From Ilex aquifolium (Eukaryota; Streptophyta; Magnoliopsida; Aquifoliales; Aquifoliaceae), in assembly GCA_951799425.1 (NCBI GenBank), contig OX637393.1, positions 36,467,744 to 36,531,743 of the forward strand: a DNA stretch of 64,000 bases, read 5' to 3'. Below are positions 46,061-60,040 of this stretch, in pieces. A model generated the notes under the pieces. It was not told the origin of the DNA and ran no database searches. It was given only the letters and a program-made list of their open reading frames with translations. Within the stretch, counting starts at the first letter, position 1, and every line of letters starts with the position of its first letter. Both the position numbers and the translations under genes were made by a program.

Positions 46061-49000
46061 TTACTGTCCGCCATATGGTTCCTGCAAAAATTCACGAGTT
46101 AGAAAATCAGGTATGCAGTTATTACTGCCCTTAATATATTCTATATCAAAATCAAAAATACTTAAAATAGCTTGCCATCTGGCAAAAATTTGCTTACTAG
46201 CAATATTTTGAACATCTTTTTCAAGTACGTATTTAGCAGACTTGCAGTCAACACGCACAAGAAATTTTTGATTTAAAATATCATCCTGGAATTTAGAGAT
46301 ACACAGGACAATAGATAAAATTTTCTTTTTAATAGTGCTATAATTAGCTTGTGCTTTATTCCAAATACCGGAATAAAAACGAACAATTTGTTCAGGAGAA
46401 CTTGGGGATTCTTTCTGAAGGAGAATACCACCGTATCCAATATCTGAGGCATCAGTTTGAATAATTTTAAAGGAGTCAACTGAAGGAATACCAAGACAAG
46501 GCAAAGTTTTGATATATTTTTTGACTTGCTGGACAATGGATGTATGTTCAGAGGTCCAAGGAGAAGGATTTCCTTTGAGCCTATCATACAGAGGTTTGAC
46601 TGTTGATCTGAGATTTTGATAAAAGTCAGAAACATAATTTAAAGAACCTAAAAATCTTTGAAGTTGAGTTTTATCAAGGATTTCATCAGGAAATTTATCA
46701 GCAAACTGAATAGCTCTACTGATGGGAGTAATGGTGGATTGGTGGATATCATATCCAAGAAACCTAACAGAAGTCTGAAACAATTTAATTTTTCTGGCAG
46801 AGATGACTAGACCACTATGTCTAACAGTCTCTAAAAAAATCTTCAAATGTTTCCAATGTTCTTCTATAGACCTGCTAAAGATGAGAATGTCATCAATATA
46901 GGTTATAGAACAATGACTTAAATGTTTAAAAATTTCATTGATAATATTTTGAAATTCACTTTGTGCATTTTTTAAACCAAAAGGTACAACATTCCATTCA
47001 TAATGACCAAAAGGTGTTACGAATGCAGTCTTATACCTATCTTCAAGAGATATTAGTATTTGCCAATATCCACTTTTCAAATCAAATTTGGAGAATACAA
47101 CAGAATTCTTTAATCTCTTAATCAAATCTTGCTTATTAGGAATAGGATACCTGATCTATTCCAAAACAGCATTTAAAGGTTTATAATTAATAACAAGCCT
47201 TGGTGTGCCTCTTTCTAATTCTGCATTTTTCATAACATAGAAAGCTGGACAAGACCAAGGAGATTTAGACTTGCTAATAATTCCATTTTTTAATAATTCA
47301 GAAATTTCCTTTTTACAGGTTTCCATTAAATCATGATTCATCTGAATTGGTCTAGATTTAGTGGGAATATTTTTCTCATTAAATCCTTTAATGTAAGGAA
47401 GTTTTACACTATGCTTTTTCCTATGCCAGAAGGCCGTAGGAAGGTTAGAGCAAACTTCTTCTTCAATCTTTTGTTGAAATTGATTAATTTTCCCAATTAA
47501 GATTGGATCAGTTAATTGATCAGAAATCCTTTTGTGATTTATTTCTTCTTGAAGAAATTTCACTTGATTCTTTTTCTGATTAATTATTTTAAGATAAATT
47601 GAATCAGTCTTAAGTTGTTTTAACTCTTTAATTTCAGGTTTAAGAATGAATTTGAATGTTACAGATTGCCCTAAGGGTTTTGTAGTTAAACCTTCAACAT
47701 TTGTAGTAAAAGGGTATAACAAATATATAAAAGGTAATCCTAGGATAACCTGATCTGTCATATCTTTTACTAGGATAAATGATGTCTTAAAACAAACATT
47801 ATCTTGACAAATATGGGCCTTAGGCAATTTATAAGCAACACTCATCTTACTGCCATTGGCAGAACTTAGTCTTTCAATTGTCTTTTCATAATATTTAGTG
47901 GGAATTATTCCTTCTTGCATACAGTTGACATCTGCTCCTGTATCAATTAAGGCAATTGTTTCAAGTATAAAATCATTATTAATGATTATGCGTACTTGAG
48001 AATACCACTTTTGCAAATTAATTTTGTTAACTGAATTAATCTGATTATCAGTTTGTGGACATTCATCTTGGGATAGCAGCTTTGTTGCACCAGAAGTTTC
48101 AACATCAGATTGTTCAATATCTTGAACTTTAGGTTCAAGAGGACTAATATTAGACATAGATAAAAAACTCAAAGTTTCAGCAAAGATTTTATCCTGTGCT
48201 TTTAAGTCTTTTATCTCGATTTTTAACTTCACATTGGAGATCTTGTAAAGTGAGTTCTTTTTTCTTTTCTTTACTAAATCTTTCCATTTTTTTGTTAATA
48301 CTAATTAATTGTTTTTCACTTGACAATTGTTTGTTGTCTTTTTTAACAAACAAATCTTTGAGATTTTTTATGTATTTTACTTTAAGTTCAGGATCTTCAA
48401 TTTTGCTGATCAAATCTATTAGGATTTGTTCTTCTTCAGCTTGCTTTGTGATAACCCTAATCTTTTTACAACAATTATCCGTACATCCTAGTTTGATGTC
48501 AGGTTCAGTAGAATCATTTGTACTAGGGTGATCATCCGAAGAATCTTCTGGACTACTAGTGGAGTCTGAAGCTTCTTCTTTTTCTGGAGAATTATTTAAC
48601 CTGAAAATTCTAAAAATTTCTTCTGTTTCATTTTCAGCTAAATTTAACAATTTAACTTGTTTTTTAATTGGACATTCAGGGCTAATGTGGCCTGATTTTC
48701 CGCAGTTAAAACATTTAATGTCATCTTGGGCTTTACCTTTACCAGAGGTTTTCTTCTTAGAATCTCTTTTAGATTTAGAAGATCTGTGAGATTTTCTAGT
48801 AGATTTTTTATAAAATTCAGGTTTAGAAAATCTTCTCTTCCTACGTTCGTAGTGAGATTTGGACTTAGAATAAGCTTTATGTTTTCTATGAGATTTATGT
48901 TTTCTGTGGCTAGTTGATGGTGCTACTGGAGGGAGACCATATTGTTCACAGAAATTTCTCATTTCATATTTAGCTTTATTCTTATCATTTTGCAATTGTT

Positions 49001-51704
49001 TACTGAGTTTCATATCAATACACATCCTAAGACCTTCCTTTTGGATGGTACTAATTAATTGACCATAAGTCAGGGAGTCATATTCTATGGTTCCTGTGTC
49101 TTTAGCAAGGGCTTCTCTAATCTTATGGGCAAATAAACTAGGTAAACCATTAACAAATTTTTCTTTCCAGAATGATTTATTACAGTCTGAACGGTTCATT
49201 ACCCGTGAGACAAAAACATCTTTGTACCATCTAAAGTCACTAAGTGTGGGACACTTGAGATTACTTAGTTGGTCATGGATCCTAGCTTCAATGTTACTAG
49301 GGGTTCCGACAAAATGTTTAATTATGGTGAAAATTAAAGTATTTAAACAATCAGGTTTTGCTCTTCCAATTCTTTCATCAAAAACTGGAATACCATCATC
49401 ATTTAAAACAACAGCATGTCTAATTTCATCCCTGGAATCTTGGGTAAGATAATTATCCCACCAACTTCTCAATACGCCAGTGAATCCTGAGGTAACTAAG
49501 TCAACTAAATCAGGTTCAGGAGTATCAAGGTTAGTAACATAACTATTAATAACCATAGACATGTGATGAATTTTATTTAAAATTTCTTGTTCACTTAAAC
49601 CATCTATGTTCCATTCATAGAGTTTGTTTGACTGAACAGAGAATTGGTTAGAAATATTTTTTTCTTCAAATTGTAAATCAGGAGGTGTTGGTCTGGGGTA
49701 CCAATTTTTTGTGGTACTGGTTGGATTTGGGAAAACCAATTTATTGATTTGATGTGTTTCAAAAGCTTTTTCCAATTCTTTTATTTCAGGGTCAGAAAAA
49801 CTTTCATCAGTGCTGGTTTCTGCATCTGAAGTTTGATTAATAACAGTTACTTGGGAGGTAGATGATGTTGCTGGTTGGGCATCTAACTTTCTGAGTAATT
49901 GGTCAATTTTTTGAATTCTGAAAGTATCAGCAATCCCTAACTTAGATCTTTCTTCAGGTAAAGTGACTCGAGGTTTTTCTAACTTTTTACCTGTAGATGA
50001 TAATTCAATTTTATCAATTTTTGTTTCAATTTTATCTAACTGTTTTCCTATGGTAATTAGGCTTTGGTTAGGAAAATTGGTTTGTTCAACAACTTTCTTT
50101 TCAAATTTTGCTAAATTATTCTGTTCTGCTGTCTTCTTATCTGATTCACTACAGGGAATCTTAAAGGGAGACGCAGTAAGTTCGGTATCAGCATGTGTGA
50201 AAGTAAAAGTCTCAGTGGGAGGATGACTGGAGGACATGGTTCCTGAGTCAACTGTTTTCCACTTATGTTTTGTAATGACTTTTACATCTTTACAGCAAGT
50301 ATCAACATAATCAAAGAATTGAATTTCAGATTCTAATTTGTGCATTGTTTTTACCCATTGAATTTTTATTTCTTGGATCTGTTGGGAATTAAATCTTTTA
50401 AAGAAATCTTTCTTCTTAGATTTATTTTCTTCAGATTCAATTTCTTTCAACAGTTTAAACATATCAGGCATAAAACATAAATTAGATTCTCTTTTAATTA
50501 CAAGAAGTTGATGATTGATGGGATCATTCAAATGACTTTCTAATTCACTTCTAGAGGGACTTAGAGTAGGAGATGGAGTAAAATCATTTTCTTTTTTCTT
50601 TTTTCTTTCTTGTTCTTTAAATCTAGAATAAGAAGTATTATACGGAGTATAATAAGGTCTACTGATTTGGGGTGAAGAATTATCAATTCCTTTCATTTTA
50701 AGTCTTCGATCTAATTCTTCAGAAATTTCTTTATCTCTTTTGGAGATTCTGGAATTAGATTCAGATCTTCTTCCCTCATTGATCTGAATAAGTTTATTAA
50801 ACAAATTAGGAGGGATTGATGATGTACTAGACCTACGTGATCCAATGTCACCAAATGAAATCCTTACGGAGCCATCAGTAAGTTGGTGAATGTTTTCTAC
50901 ATTAGAGGTAGAAACTTCACAATCTTTTTCAAAATTTTCATTTTCAACAATCCAGTGTTTTGGGAGATCAACATCTTTCCAAAGTATTTGTTTAGGAATT
51001 TGCATATTTGAATTAGAAGTACTGGCTTGAAGCAATAAAGTACTATCTGCAGGACTTTTACATAATGCATTAACATTTAAATTTGTGGTCATGCATTTGT
51101 AATAAATTCTGTAAATGAGAACTATAGAATCAGTATTGGCTTCAAGATCTGTAATATCACCAAATAGTTTGATTCCTAAAGTGAGTGCTTTGAAAGTATT
51201 TTCACAAGTTAAACTTAAAGTAAAATCTGGGAAACAATTGAAATATACAGGTCCTTGGTGAAGGCCTGTTTCCATAATTCCCAAAAGACTGGGTTGGTAT
51301 TTAGTGAACCTACCATCTCTTAGAGTTAGCAAAACAGCTGCATTTTTCCCTTTGACTAATAAAGGTTTAATTGCAATTTGGACAAGACCTAAATGGATGA
51401 ATTTGAATCCCTTAGACCTGTGTCTTTTCAGTACATCTTTGCTAAGAAGTCTGACAATTTCTTCATCATTTTTTAAAGGATGAACCTGTTCAACAGTTTT
51501 AATTTGCAATTCTTCATTGAATGCGGTTGGCATCCAACTTGTTTTGTAAATTTCCCTTCTGGGGACTTTAGGTATATTCCATCCTATCCAATTGGATTGT
51601 TTAATTTCACATTCAAAATCTTCTTCATTTACTATATTCGGTATAGTACTAGATGAAGATCTAGATGAGCTAGTTCTAGAGTTAGATCTGAATAATCTAT
51701 TCAT
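46061..51704 (-). pseudogene. Pararetrovirus ORF1 polyprotein, most complete copy (lineage A)
   Basis: The whole ORF1 is present from ATG at 51704 to the natural TAA at 46061-46063, about 1.88 thousand codons. In order: movement protein (30K type) to about 50900; variable Ser/Arg-rich linker; coat domain with basic arm and zinc knuckle at 48672-48713 (CFNCGKSGHISPEC, with Ser where other copies have Pro); protease DTGAD (Asp at 47942-47944); RT YIDD at 46889-46900; RNase H (Asp near 46451). Two lesions: an 8-bp deletion near 48224, shared with the copy at 25099, which shifts the frame between coat and protease, and TAG at 47156-47158 in place of Trp before the first RT motifs. The product would have been cleaved by its own protease. 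This copy cannot make RT. Confidence 0.94.
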
Positions 51705-52178
51705 TATTAAATCAAAATTTCTTCAATTTTATAAATCAAAAATAAGTTTTAACCACATGATGCATACCCCCTAACATTCAAAATCCTCAGTTTCTTGCCT
51801 AAAAATTTCCTAGACTGCCACACATGGACTTACAAACGGGAAAGCAAAGAGGCTTACACACTCTTGGATTAAGACAAAGGCTAGGTGACCAGGTTAAGAA
51901 AAAACTTATGACTGATTTAATGGGATTGAAAGAAATAGAGATTTAAAACAAATAAGATTGTCCAATTATAACACTGGAAATAACCTAACTAGAATTTTCA
52001 ACTAGACTGGAAGAATAAGTTAATGAAGAAGGAAGGAATCCAAAATACCCAATACATGGGTGGATTTGGAGGACAAACCATACAATTATTCAGGCCGTCA
52101 AATGGCTCTGATACCAACTTTAATGCCACAATAGCAAAATCAGCGGAAGGCATAGCAAATTCACATTGAATTTTCTAA
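51705..52178 (-). other. Leader and primer site upstream of ORF1, lineage A
   Basis: About 400 nt separate the ORF1 ATG (51704) from the primer site at 52105-52116 (TGGTATCAGAGC on the minus strand). Another 62 bp beyond the primer site belong to the small leader ORF, then the sequence turns into plus-strand RNase H at about 52179. Confidence 0.85.
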
Positions 52179-52399
52179 ATCAAAAATTTCTTGTGTGTGT
52201 TGATTGCAAATCTGCTAAATACGTACTTGAAAAAGATGTTCAAAATATTGCTAGTAAGCAAATTTTTGCAAGGTGGCAAGCTATTTTGAGTATTTTCGAT
52301 TTTGATATAGAATATATTAAGGGCAGTAATAACTGCATACCTGATTTCCTAACTCGTGAATTTTTGCAGGAACCAAATGGCGGACAGCAAGTCCCATAA
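52179..52399 (+). pseudogene. RNase H C-terminal fragment of ORF1
   Basis: The last about 70 codons of ORF1 (FLVCVDCKSAKYVLEKD to FLTREFLQEP). The natural TAA has become CAA here, so the frame runs a few codons further to 52399. Confidence 0.87.
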
Positions 52400-53801
52400 A
52401 TCTGGCACTTCCTCTAAAAACCCGGGGAAGGGAGAGCGTAAATTACCATTAACCTTGGGTCCTCCAAACCCAAAACCAATTTCCCAAATCCATGGCCCAA
52501 CAAGTGCCTTAGCCCAATTACCTGGTCCCTCAAATGCCATCCAAATTGCCAACAGATATCAGCCTCTTGGTAGACCAGTTAGTCACCATTTAAGGCCCAC
52601 AATTGTCCCAGTTCCCACTTTTTCCCAAATGGCCCAAATGGCACCACCAGATTCTTCCCATCTTACCAACCCTTATTACAAATCTGGACCTTCTTACCCA
52701 AAAGGCCCAAAATCAGATTTTGTTAATAAGCCAAATTTCCACAATGTCTTTGCTATTGAGCCAGCTCATGCTCATATCACAGATATTGAAGTTTTAGTCA
52801 AAGCTTATCTTGGAGAAGGTTGGACTTTTGTCCCTCGTGATCCAGAAAGAACTTTTGAATTTTACAAAGATATCCTGTTTCTTACTGAGTCCATTCATAT
52901 CAAAGCTATCCCAGATAAAAATGACCCCAGTAAAGCTGCTTTCCATTCTCTTTATATTAAAAAGATTTTGTCAATTAAAGATTGGGGATCTCACCCTTCT
53001 TCTCCTCGAGATCTCACAGGTACCCATAAGAGGTTCAATTATTATGATTATATTGAGTCATGGACCACTCTTATGCTCTATCAGGGTGAGTCATCTACTC
53101 ATTCCTGGTTCATTCAGTTTGACAAAGATTTCAAAAGTCAGATTCCTTCCTGATTTGTAAGGTGGTGGCAAGTTCACGGCCCCATTCTTGAAATCTTTCC
53201 TATTGATCTTCAAGATCAATATTCCTACTTCTGCTCTGCTTTTACTCCTAGTAAACAGCAGTCCCTATTTCCAATTCCCAATTTGCTAACGTTTGTTTGC
53301 AGGTACAGGATTGCTTGGATTTGCAGATGGCAATGGCAGATTATTGACCACCATGTTGCCAGACAGTTCTCTGTTAAGTGGTGGCCCAGATTCTCTTATG
53401 ATAACATAATTGCTACAATTCAGAGTGATTTTCCAGTCAAGGTTCCGACCCCACAAGTGGTCCCGACAGCCTTGCCTCCAACCACTCTAGCTAAGAAGGC
53501 CCTGCCTATTCTAAAGGTCTCCACAGATGAACCTAAAGAATCTATAGGACCATCTACAGTTTCTAAAGTTAAGCCAAGGAAGTCCTCATCAAAGGGCTCT
53601 GGCAGACAGTCTCAGCCATCAGCTGCAGAGCTGCTCAAGATGGCTCAAGATTTGATCCAGCAGGCAGCAGTTGCCAGCCAAAGTTCATCATCTCCAAATT
53701 CCTCAGCCGGATCCGTCACTCCATCCCCACTACAGGATGCCCAGGACCCATATGAAGGATATGATGATCTGGATTCAGATGTAGACATCACTATCCCGTG
53801 A
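52377..53801 (+). pseudogene. ORF2, lineage B, one nonsense
   Basis: ORF2 is full length from MADSKSHKSG to DVDITIP. TGA at 53151-53153 replaces the Trp of the SQIPSW segment. The rest of the frame is clean. Compared with the lineage A copy at 29954, the N-terminal Pro-rich part and the Ser/Lys linker differ most and the aromatic core is nearly identical, which suggests the core is what matters functionally. Confidence 0.9.
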
Positions 53802-54939
53802 TGAAGTGATACCTATTTTTACTTGTGATAGCTTCACTCACTACTCTCTTCTCACACAAGAGGGAAAAGCTGTCTATCACATGTAAGGATAAGATTATCA
53901 TAGATTTCCCCAGATTTTTCGGTACTTTCCCCAAGTAAAGTTACCAACAGATTCCTTTCAATCTGCTTTTCCCAAAGTAAAAGCAGTTTACCATTGCTTT
54001 CCACCGAAAGTCAAATTCCTTGACATCTTTGGACCTACCAGTCCTTCCTTGTCAGCCTTTTGCCAAACTTACCCTGAGTAAAAGCATTTTACTCCACCTT
54101 TTCAGCTGAAAGCAGAAGGTGAAATCTGTTTACCCAGAGTGAAAGGCAAAAGAAAAATGATTGCTCAAGATTCCTCTCAGCTTATTTAAAGGCCTCAGCC
54201 TTTCAGTTGAAACGGAGTCTTTGGCAAACTACTACTACACGCCTAAAATAAAATTCCATACCTCTCTGTAAAAGCCTCAAATGAAGAGCTTAACTGTTTA
54301 CATGCCTTGCTGTTTAGCTTACAGTTCCAGTTCCGTAATCTTACCACCACTGGCCCTTAAGTGCTAGTGTTGTAAGTATTACTTATTTGTAATTTTCAAT
54401 TATAAATTTGAAAATTTATTTATATCTACAGCTTGTGATTCTCATGGCCATTTCTCTCCACAAGATATCTTGTGAATTTGCTATTCCTTCAAATGAATAT
54501 GTTGTTGTTGTTGTTAAAGTTATAACTGAAGATGAACCCCCAAGATACTCTATTCTTTGGGTTTATTCTTTCTTTGTCAGTTTGTTTGTTTAAATTTCAT
54601 ATCTCCATTTCTTCTTCTTTCCGCTTCTATTGGTATTAGAGCCATTCGACGACCTGGATAGCCAGCTATGAAATTATATTTGAACACTCTTATTTGTTGT
54701 AAATCTCTATTTCTTTCAATTCCATTAAATCAGTTATAAGTTTTTACTTAACCTGATCACCTAGCCTTTGTCTAAATCCAAGAGTGTGTAAGCCTCTTTG
54801 TTTTCCCGTTTGTAAGTCCAGGTGTGGCAGTCTAGGGAATTTTAGGCGAGAAACTGAGGATTGTGTATGTTAGGGGGTATGCATCATGTGGTTAAAACTT
54901 ATTTTTGATTTATAAAATTGAAGAAATTTTGATTTAACA
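53802..54939 (+). promoter_or_regulatory. Pararetrovirus intergenic region and leader, lineage B, complete
   Basis: The region is complete from ORF2 stop to ORF1 ATG. An 8-bp inverted repeat with 3-nt loop lies at 54076-54094 (GAGTAAAA / TTTTACTC). TATTTAAA is at 54183-54190 and a polyadenylation-type AATAAA at 54247-54252, about 60 nt later. A short ORF starting MKSL follows, then GTAAGT at 54372-54377, the small leader ORF at 54444-54593 and a primer site at 54631-54642 with one mismatch (TGGTATTAGAGC). A polyadenylation signal shortly after the cap site is usual in caulimovirids and gives terminally redundant RNA. Confidence 0.8.
54444..54593 (+). CDS. Small leader ORF (lineage B)
   Basis: 49 aa beginning MAISLHKISCEFAIPS and ending LWVYSFFVSLFV, homologous to the lineage A ORF at 32025-32219. 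It contains the 12-bp palindrome CAAGATATCTTG. It lies upstream of the primer site here. Function unknown. Confidence 0.42.
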   Translation: MAISLHKISCEFAIPSNEYVVVVVKVITEDEPPRYSILWVYSFFVSLFV

Positions 54940-57900
54940 ATGAATAGATTGTTTAGATCTAATTCCACAGTTAGCTCATCGAGATCTTCATCTAGTACTA
55001 TACCTAATATAGTAAATGAAGAAGATTTTGAATGTGAAATTAAACAATCTAATTGGATAGGATGGAACATACCTAAAGTTCCAAAGAAAGAAATTTACAA
55101 AACAAGTTGGATGCCAGCCGCATTCAATGAAGAATTGCAAGTTAAAACTGTTGAACAAGTTCATCCATTAAAAAATGATGAAGAAATAGTTAGGCTTCTT
55201 AGCAAAGAAGTACTAAAACGACACAGGTCTAGAGGATTCAAATTCATCCATCTAGGTCTTGTTCAAATTGCAATTAAACCCTTATTAGTCAGGGGTAAAA
55301 ATGCTGCTGTTCTGTTAACTCTAAGAGATGGTAGGTTTACCAAATACCAACCCAGTCTTTTAGGAATTATGGAAACAGGCCTTCACCAAGGACCTGTATA
55401 TTTCAATTGTTTCCCAGATTTCACCTTGAGTTTGACTTGTGAAAACACTTACAAAGCTCTTACTCTAGGAATCAAATTATTCGGTGATATTACAGATCTT
55501 GAAGCAAACACTGATTCTATTGTCCTAATCTATAGAATTTATTACAAATGCATGACCACAAATTTGAATGTTAATGCATTGTGTAAAAGTCCTGCAGATA
55601 GTACTTTGTTATTACAAGTTAGTACTTCTAATTCAAACATGCAAATTCCTAAACAAATTCTTTGGAAAGACGTTGACCTCCCAGAACACTGGATTGTTGA
55701 AAATGAAAATTTTGAAAAAGATTGTGAAGTGTCTACCTCAAATATAGAACACATTCACCAACTTACTGATGGCTCAGTAAGAATTTCATTCGAGGATACT
55801 AGATCACGTAGGTCTAGTACATCTTCCATTCCCCCTTTATATAAAAAACCAGTTCAGATCAATGAAGGTAGAAGATCAGAATCATATTCCAGAATCTCCA
55901 AAAGAGATAAAGAAATTTCTGAAGAATTAGACCAAAGACTTAAAATGAAAGGGATTGATAATTCTTCACCCCAAGTTAGTAGACCTTATTATACTCCTTA
56001 TAATTCCTCTTATTCTAGATACAAAGAACAAGAAAGAAAAGAGAAAAAAGGAGATGATTTTACTCCATCTCCTACTCTAAGTCCTTCTAGAAGTGAACTA
56101 GAAAGTCATGTTGAAGAACCTATCAATCATCAACTTCTAGTTATTAAAAAAGAGTTTAAATTCTGTTTTATGCCAGATATGCCTAAATTATTAAAAGAAA
56201 TTGATTCTGAAGAAAATAAGTCTAAGAAGAAAGATTTCTTTAAAAGATTTAATCCTCAACAGATCCAAGAAATAAAAATTCAATGGATTAAAACAATGCA
56301 CAGATTGGAATCTGAAATTCAATTCTTTGATTATGTGGATTCTTGTTGTAAAGATGTAAAAGTCATAACAAATCATAAGTGGAAAACAGCTGACTCAGGA
56401 ACTGTGTCAGCCAGTCATCCTCCCACTGAAACTTTTACATTTACTCATGCTGATGCTGAACTTACTGCTTCTCCTTTTAAAGTTCCCTGTAGTGAATCTG
56501 ACAAGAAGACAGCAGAACAAAACAATTTAGCAAAATTTGAAAAGAAAATTGTTGAACAAACCAATTTTACTAACCAAAGCCTAATCACTATAGGAAGACA
56601 GTTAGATAAAATTGAAACAAAAATTGATAAGATTGAATTAACAGCTACAGGTAAAAAATTAGAAAAACCTCTAGTCACTCTACCTGAAGATAGATCTAAA
56701 TTAGGAATTGCTGACACACTCAGAATTCAAAAAATTGACCAATTACTTAGGAAATTAGATGTCCATCCAGAAGTATCAGGAACCTCCCAAGTAACTGTTA
56801 TTAATCAAACTTCAGATGCAGAAACCAGCACTGATGAAAGTTTTTCTGACCCTGAAATAAAAGAATTGGAAAAAACTTTTGAAAAACAAAAAATTAATAA
56901 ATTAGTTTTTTCAAATATTTATCCAACCAGTACCACAAAAAATTGGTACCCAAAACCAACACCTCCTGATTTACAATTTGAAGAAAAAAATATTTCTAAC
57001 CAATTCTCTGTTCAGTCAAACAAACTCTATGAATGGAACATAGATGGTTTAAGTGAACAAGAAATTTTAAATAAAATTCACCACATGTCTATGGTCATTA
57101 ATAGTTATGTCACTAATTTTGATACTCCTGAACCTGAATTAGTTGACCTAGTCACCTCAGGATTCACAGGTGTCCTAAGAAGCTGGTGGGATAATTATCT
57201 TACCCAGGATTCCAGAGACGAAATTAGACATGCTGTTGTTTTAAATGACGATGGAATTCCAGTTTTTGATGAAAGAATTGGAAGAGCAAAACCTGATGGT
57301 TTAAATACCCTAATTTTCACCATAATTAAACATTTTGTTGGAACCCCTAGTAACATTGAAGCTAGGATCCATGACCAACTCAGTAATATTAAGTGTCCCA
57401 CACTTAGTGATTTTAGATGATACAAAGATGTTTTTGTCTCACGGGTAATGAACCGTCCAGACTGTAATAAATCTTTTTGGAAAGAAAAATTTGTTAATGG
57501 TTTACCTAGTTTGTTTGCCCATAAGATTAGAGAAGCCCTTGGAAGAGACACAGGGATCATAGAATATGACTCCCTAACTTATGGCCAATTAATCAGCACA
57601 ATCCAAAAGGAAGGCCTTAGGATGTGTATTGATTTGAAACTTAGTAAACAATTACAAAATGATAAAAATAAAGCTAAATATGAAATGGGAAATTTCTGTG
57701 AACAATATGGTCTCCCTCCAGTAGCACCATCTTCAAGCCACAGAAAACACAAATCTCATAGGAAACATAAATCTTATTCTAGATCTAAAGCTCACTACGA
57801 ACGTAGTAAGAAAAAATTTTCTAACCCTGAATTTTATAAAAAATTTACCAGGAAATCTCGTAGGTCTGCAAGAAAAGATTCAAAAAAGAAAATCTCTGGA

Positions 57901-60040
57901 AAAGGGAAAGCCCAAGATGATATTAAATGTTTTAATTGTGGAAAACCAGGTCATATTAGTCCTGAATGTCCAGTTAAAAAACAAGTCAAGTTATTAAACT
58001 TAGCTGAGAATGAAACAGAAGAAATTCTTAGAATTTTCAGATTAAATAATCCTCCTCCTGAAAAGAAAGAAAGTTCAGACTCCACTAGTAGTCCTGAAGA
58101 TTCTTCAGATAATCACCTTAGTACAAATGATTCTACTGAACCTGACATCAAACTAGGATGTAAGGATAATTGTTGTAAAAAGATTAGGGTTATCACAAAG
58201 CAAGCTGAAGAAGAACAAATCCTAATAGATTTGATCAGCAAAATTGAAGATCCTGAACTTAAAGTAAAATACATAAAAAATCTCAAAGATTTGTTTGTTA
58301 AAAAAGACAACAAACAATTGTCAAGTGAAAAACAATTAATTAGTATTAACAAAACAATGGAAAGATTTAGTAAATAAAAGAAAAAAGAACTCACTTTACA
58401 AGATCTCCAATGTGAAGTTAATAAATTAAAAATCGAGATAAAAGACTTAAAAGCACAGGATAAAATCTTTGCTGAAACTTTGAGTTTTTTATCTATGTCT
58501 AATATTAGTCCTCTTGAACCTAAAGTTCAAGATATTGAACAATCTGATGTTGAAACTTCTGGTGCAACAAAGCTGCTATCCCAAGATGAATGTCCACAAA
58601 CTGATAATCAGATTAATTCAGTTAATAAAATTAATTTGCAAAAGTGGTATTCTCAAGTACGCATAATCATTAATAATGATTTTATACTTGAAACAATTGC
58701 CTTAATTGATACAGGAGCAGATGTCAACTGTATGCAAGAAGGAATAATTCCTACTAAATATTATGAAAAGACAATTGAAAGACTAAGTTCTGCCAATGAC
58801 AGTAAGATGAGTGTTGCTTATAAATTGCCTAAGGCCCATATTTGTCAAGATAATGTTTGTTTTAAGACATCATTTATCCTAGTAAAAGATATGACAGATC
58901 AGGTTATCCTAGGATTACCTTTTATATATTTGTTATACCCTTTTACTACAAATGTTGAAGGTTTAACTACAAAACCCTTAGGGCAATCTGTAACATTCAA
59001 ATTCATTCTTAAACCTGAAATTAAAGAGTTAAAACAACTTAAGACTGATTCAATTTATCTTAAAATAATTAATCAGAAAAAGAATCAAGTGAAATTTCTT
59101 CAAGAAGAAATAAATCACAAAAGGATTTCTGATCAATTAACTGATCCAATCTTAATTGAGAAAATTAATCAATTTCAACAAAAGATTGAAGAAGAAGTTT
59201 GCTCTAACCTTCCTACGGCCTTCTGGCATAGGAAAAAGCATAGTGTAAAACTTCCTTACATTAAAGGATTTAATGAGAAAAATATTCCCACTAAATCTAG
59301 ACCAATTCAGATGAATCATGATTTAATGGAAACCTGTAAAAAGGAAATTTCTGAATTATTAAAAAATGGAATTATTAGCAAGTCTAAATCTCCTTGGTCT
59401 TGTCCAGCTTTCTATGTTATGAAAAATACAGAATTAGAAAGAGGCACACCAAGGCTTGTTATTAATTATAAACCTTTAAATGCTGTTTTGGAATGGATCA
59501 GGTATCCTATTCCTAATAAGCAAGATTTGATTAAGAGATTAAAGAATTCTGTTGTATTCTCCAAATTTGATTTGAAAAGTGGATATTGGCAAATATTAAT
59601 ATCTCCTGAAGATAGGTATAAGACTGCATTCGTAACACCTTTTGGTCATTATGAATGGAATGTTGTACCTTTTGGTTTAAAAAATGCACCAAGTGAATTT
59701 CAAAATATTATAAATGAAATTTTTAATCATTTGAGCCATTGTTCTATAACCTATATTGATGATATTCTCATCTTTAGCAGGTCTATAGAAGAGCATTGGA
59801 AACATTTAAATGCATTTTTAGAGACAGTTAGACATAGCGGTCTAGTCATCTCTGCTAGAAAAATCAAATTATTTCAAACTTCTGTTAGGTTTCTTGGATA
59901 TGATATCCACCAATCCACCATTACTCTCATCAGTAGAGCTATTCAGTTTGCTGATAAATTTCCTGATGAAATCCTTGATAAAACTCAACTTCAAAGATTT
60001 TTAGATTCTTTAAATTATGTTTCTGACTTTTATCAAAATC
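54940..60040 (+). pseudogene. Pararetrovirus ORF1 polyprotein, chimeric B/A, two nonsense codons, 3'-truncated
   Basis: A single frame runs from the ATG at 54940 with TGA at 57418-57420 (Trp) and TAA at 58375-58377 (Glu). By residue: movement protein about 1-300, linker with IPPLYKKP (B), coat domain, zinc knuckle from residue 997, protease DTGAD at 1257, RT YIDD at 1605-1608. It keeps the eight bases at 58421-58428 that other copies lack, so coat and protease are truly in one frame in this virus. The coat part is lineage B, but from roughly 58.1 kb onward it matches lineage A. It breaks off in RNase H at about 60040, fused to an inverted coat fragment. Confidence 0.93.

Larger units (their letters stand above)
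34722..46074 (-). pseudogene. ORF2 (lineage A) split by the Tekay element
   Basis: The start codon is at 46074-46072, and the first codons to 46002 lie right of the insertion. The remainder, open to the stop at 34722, lies at 36081-34722. The insertion falls in the LPLTLG segment about 24 codons from the start. The coding sequence itself shows no stop, so the transposon is the main lesion. Confidence 0.9.
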
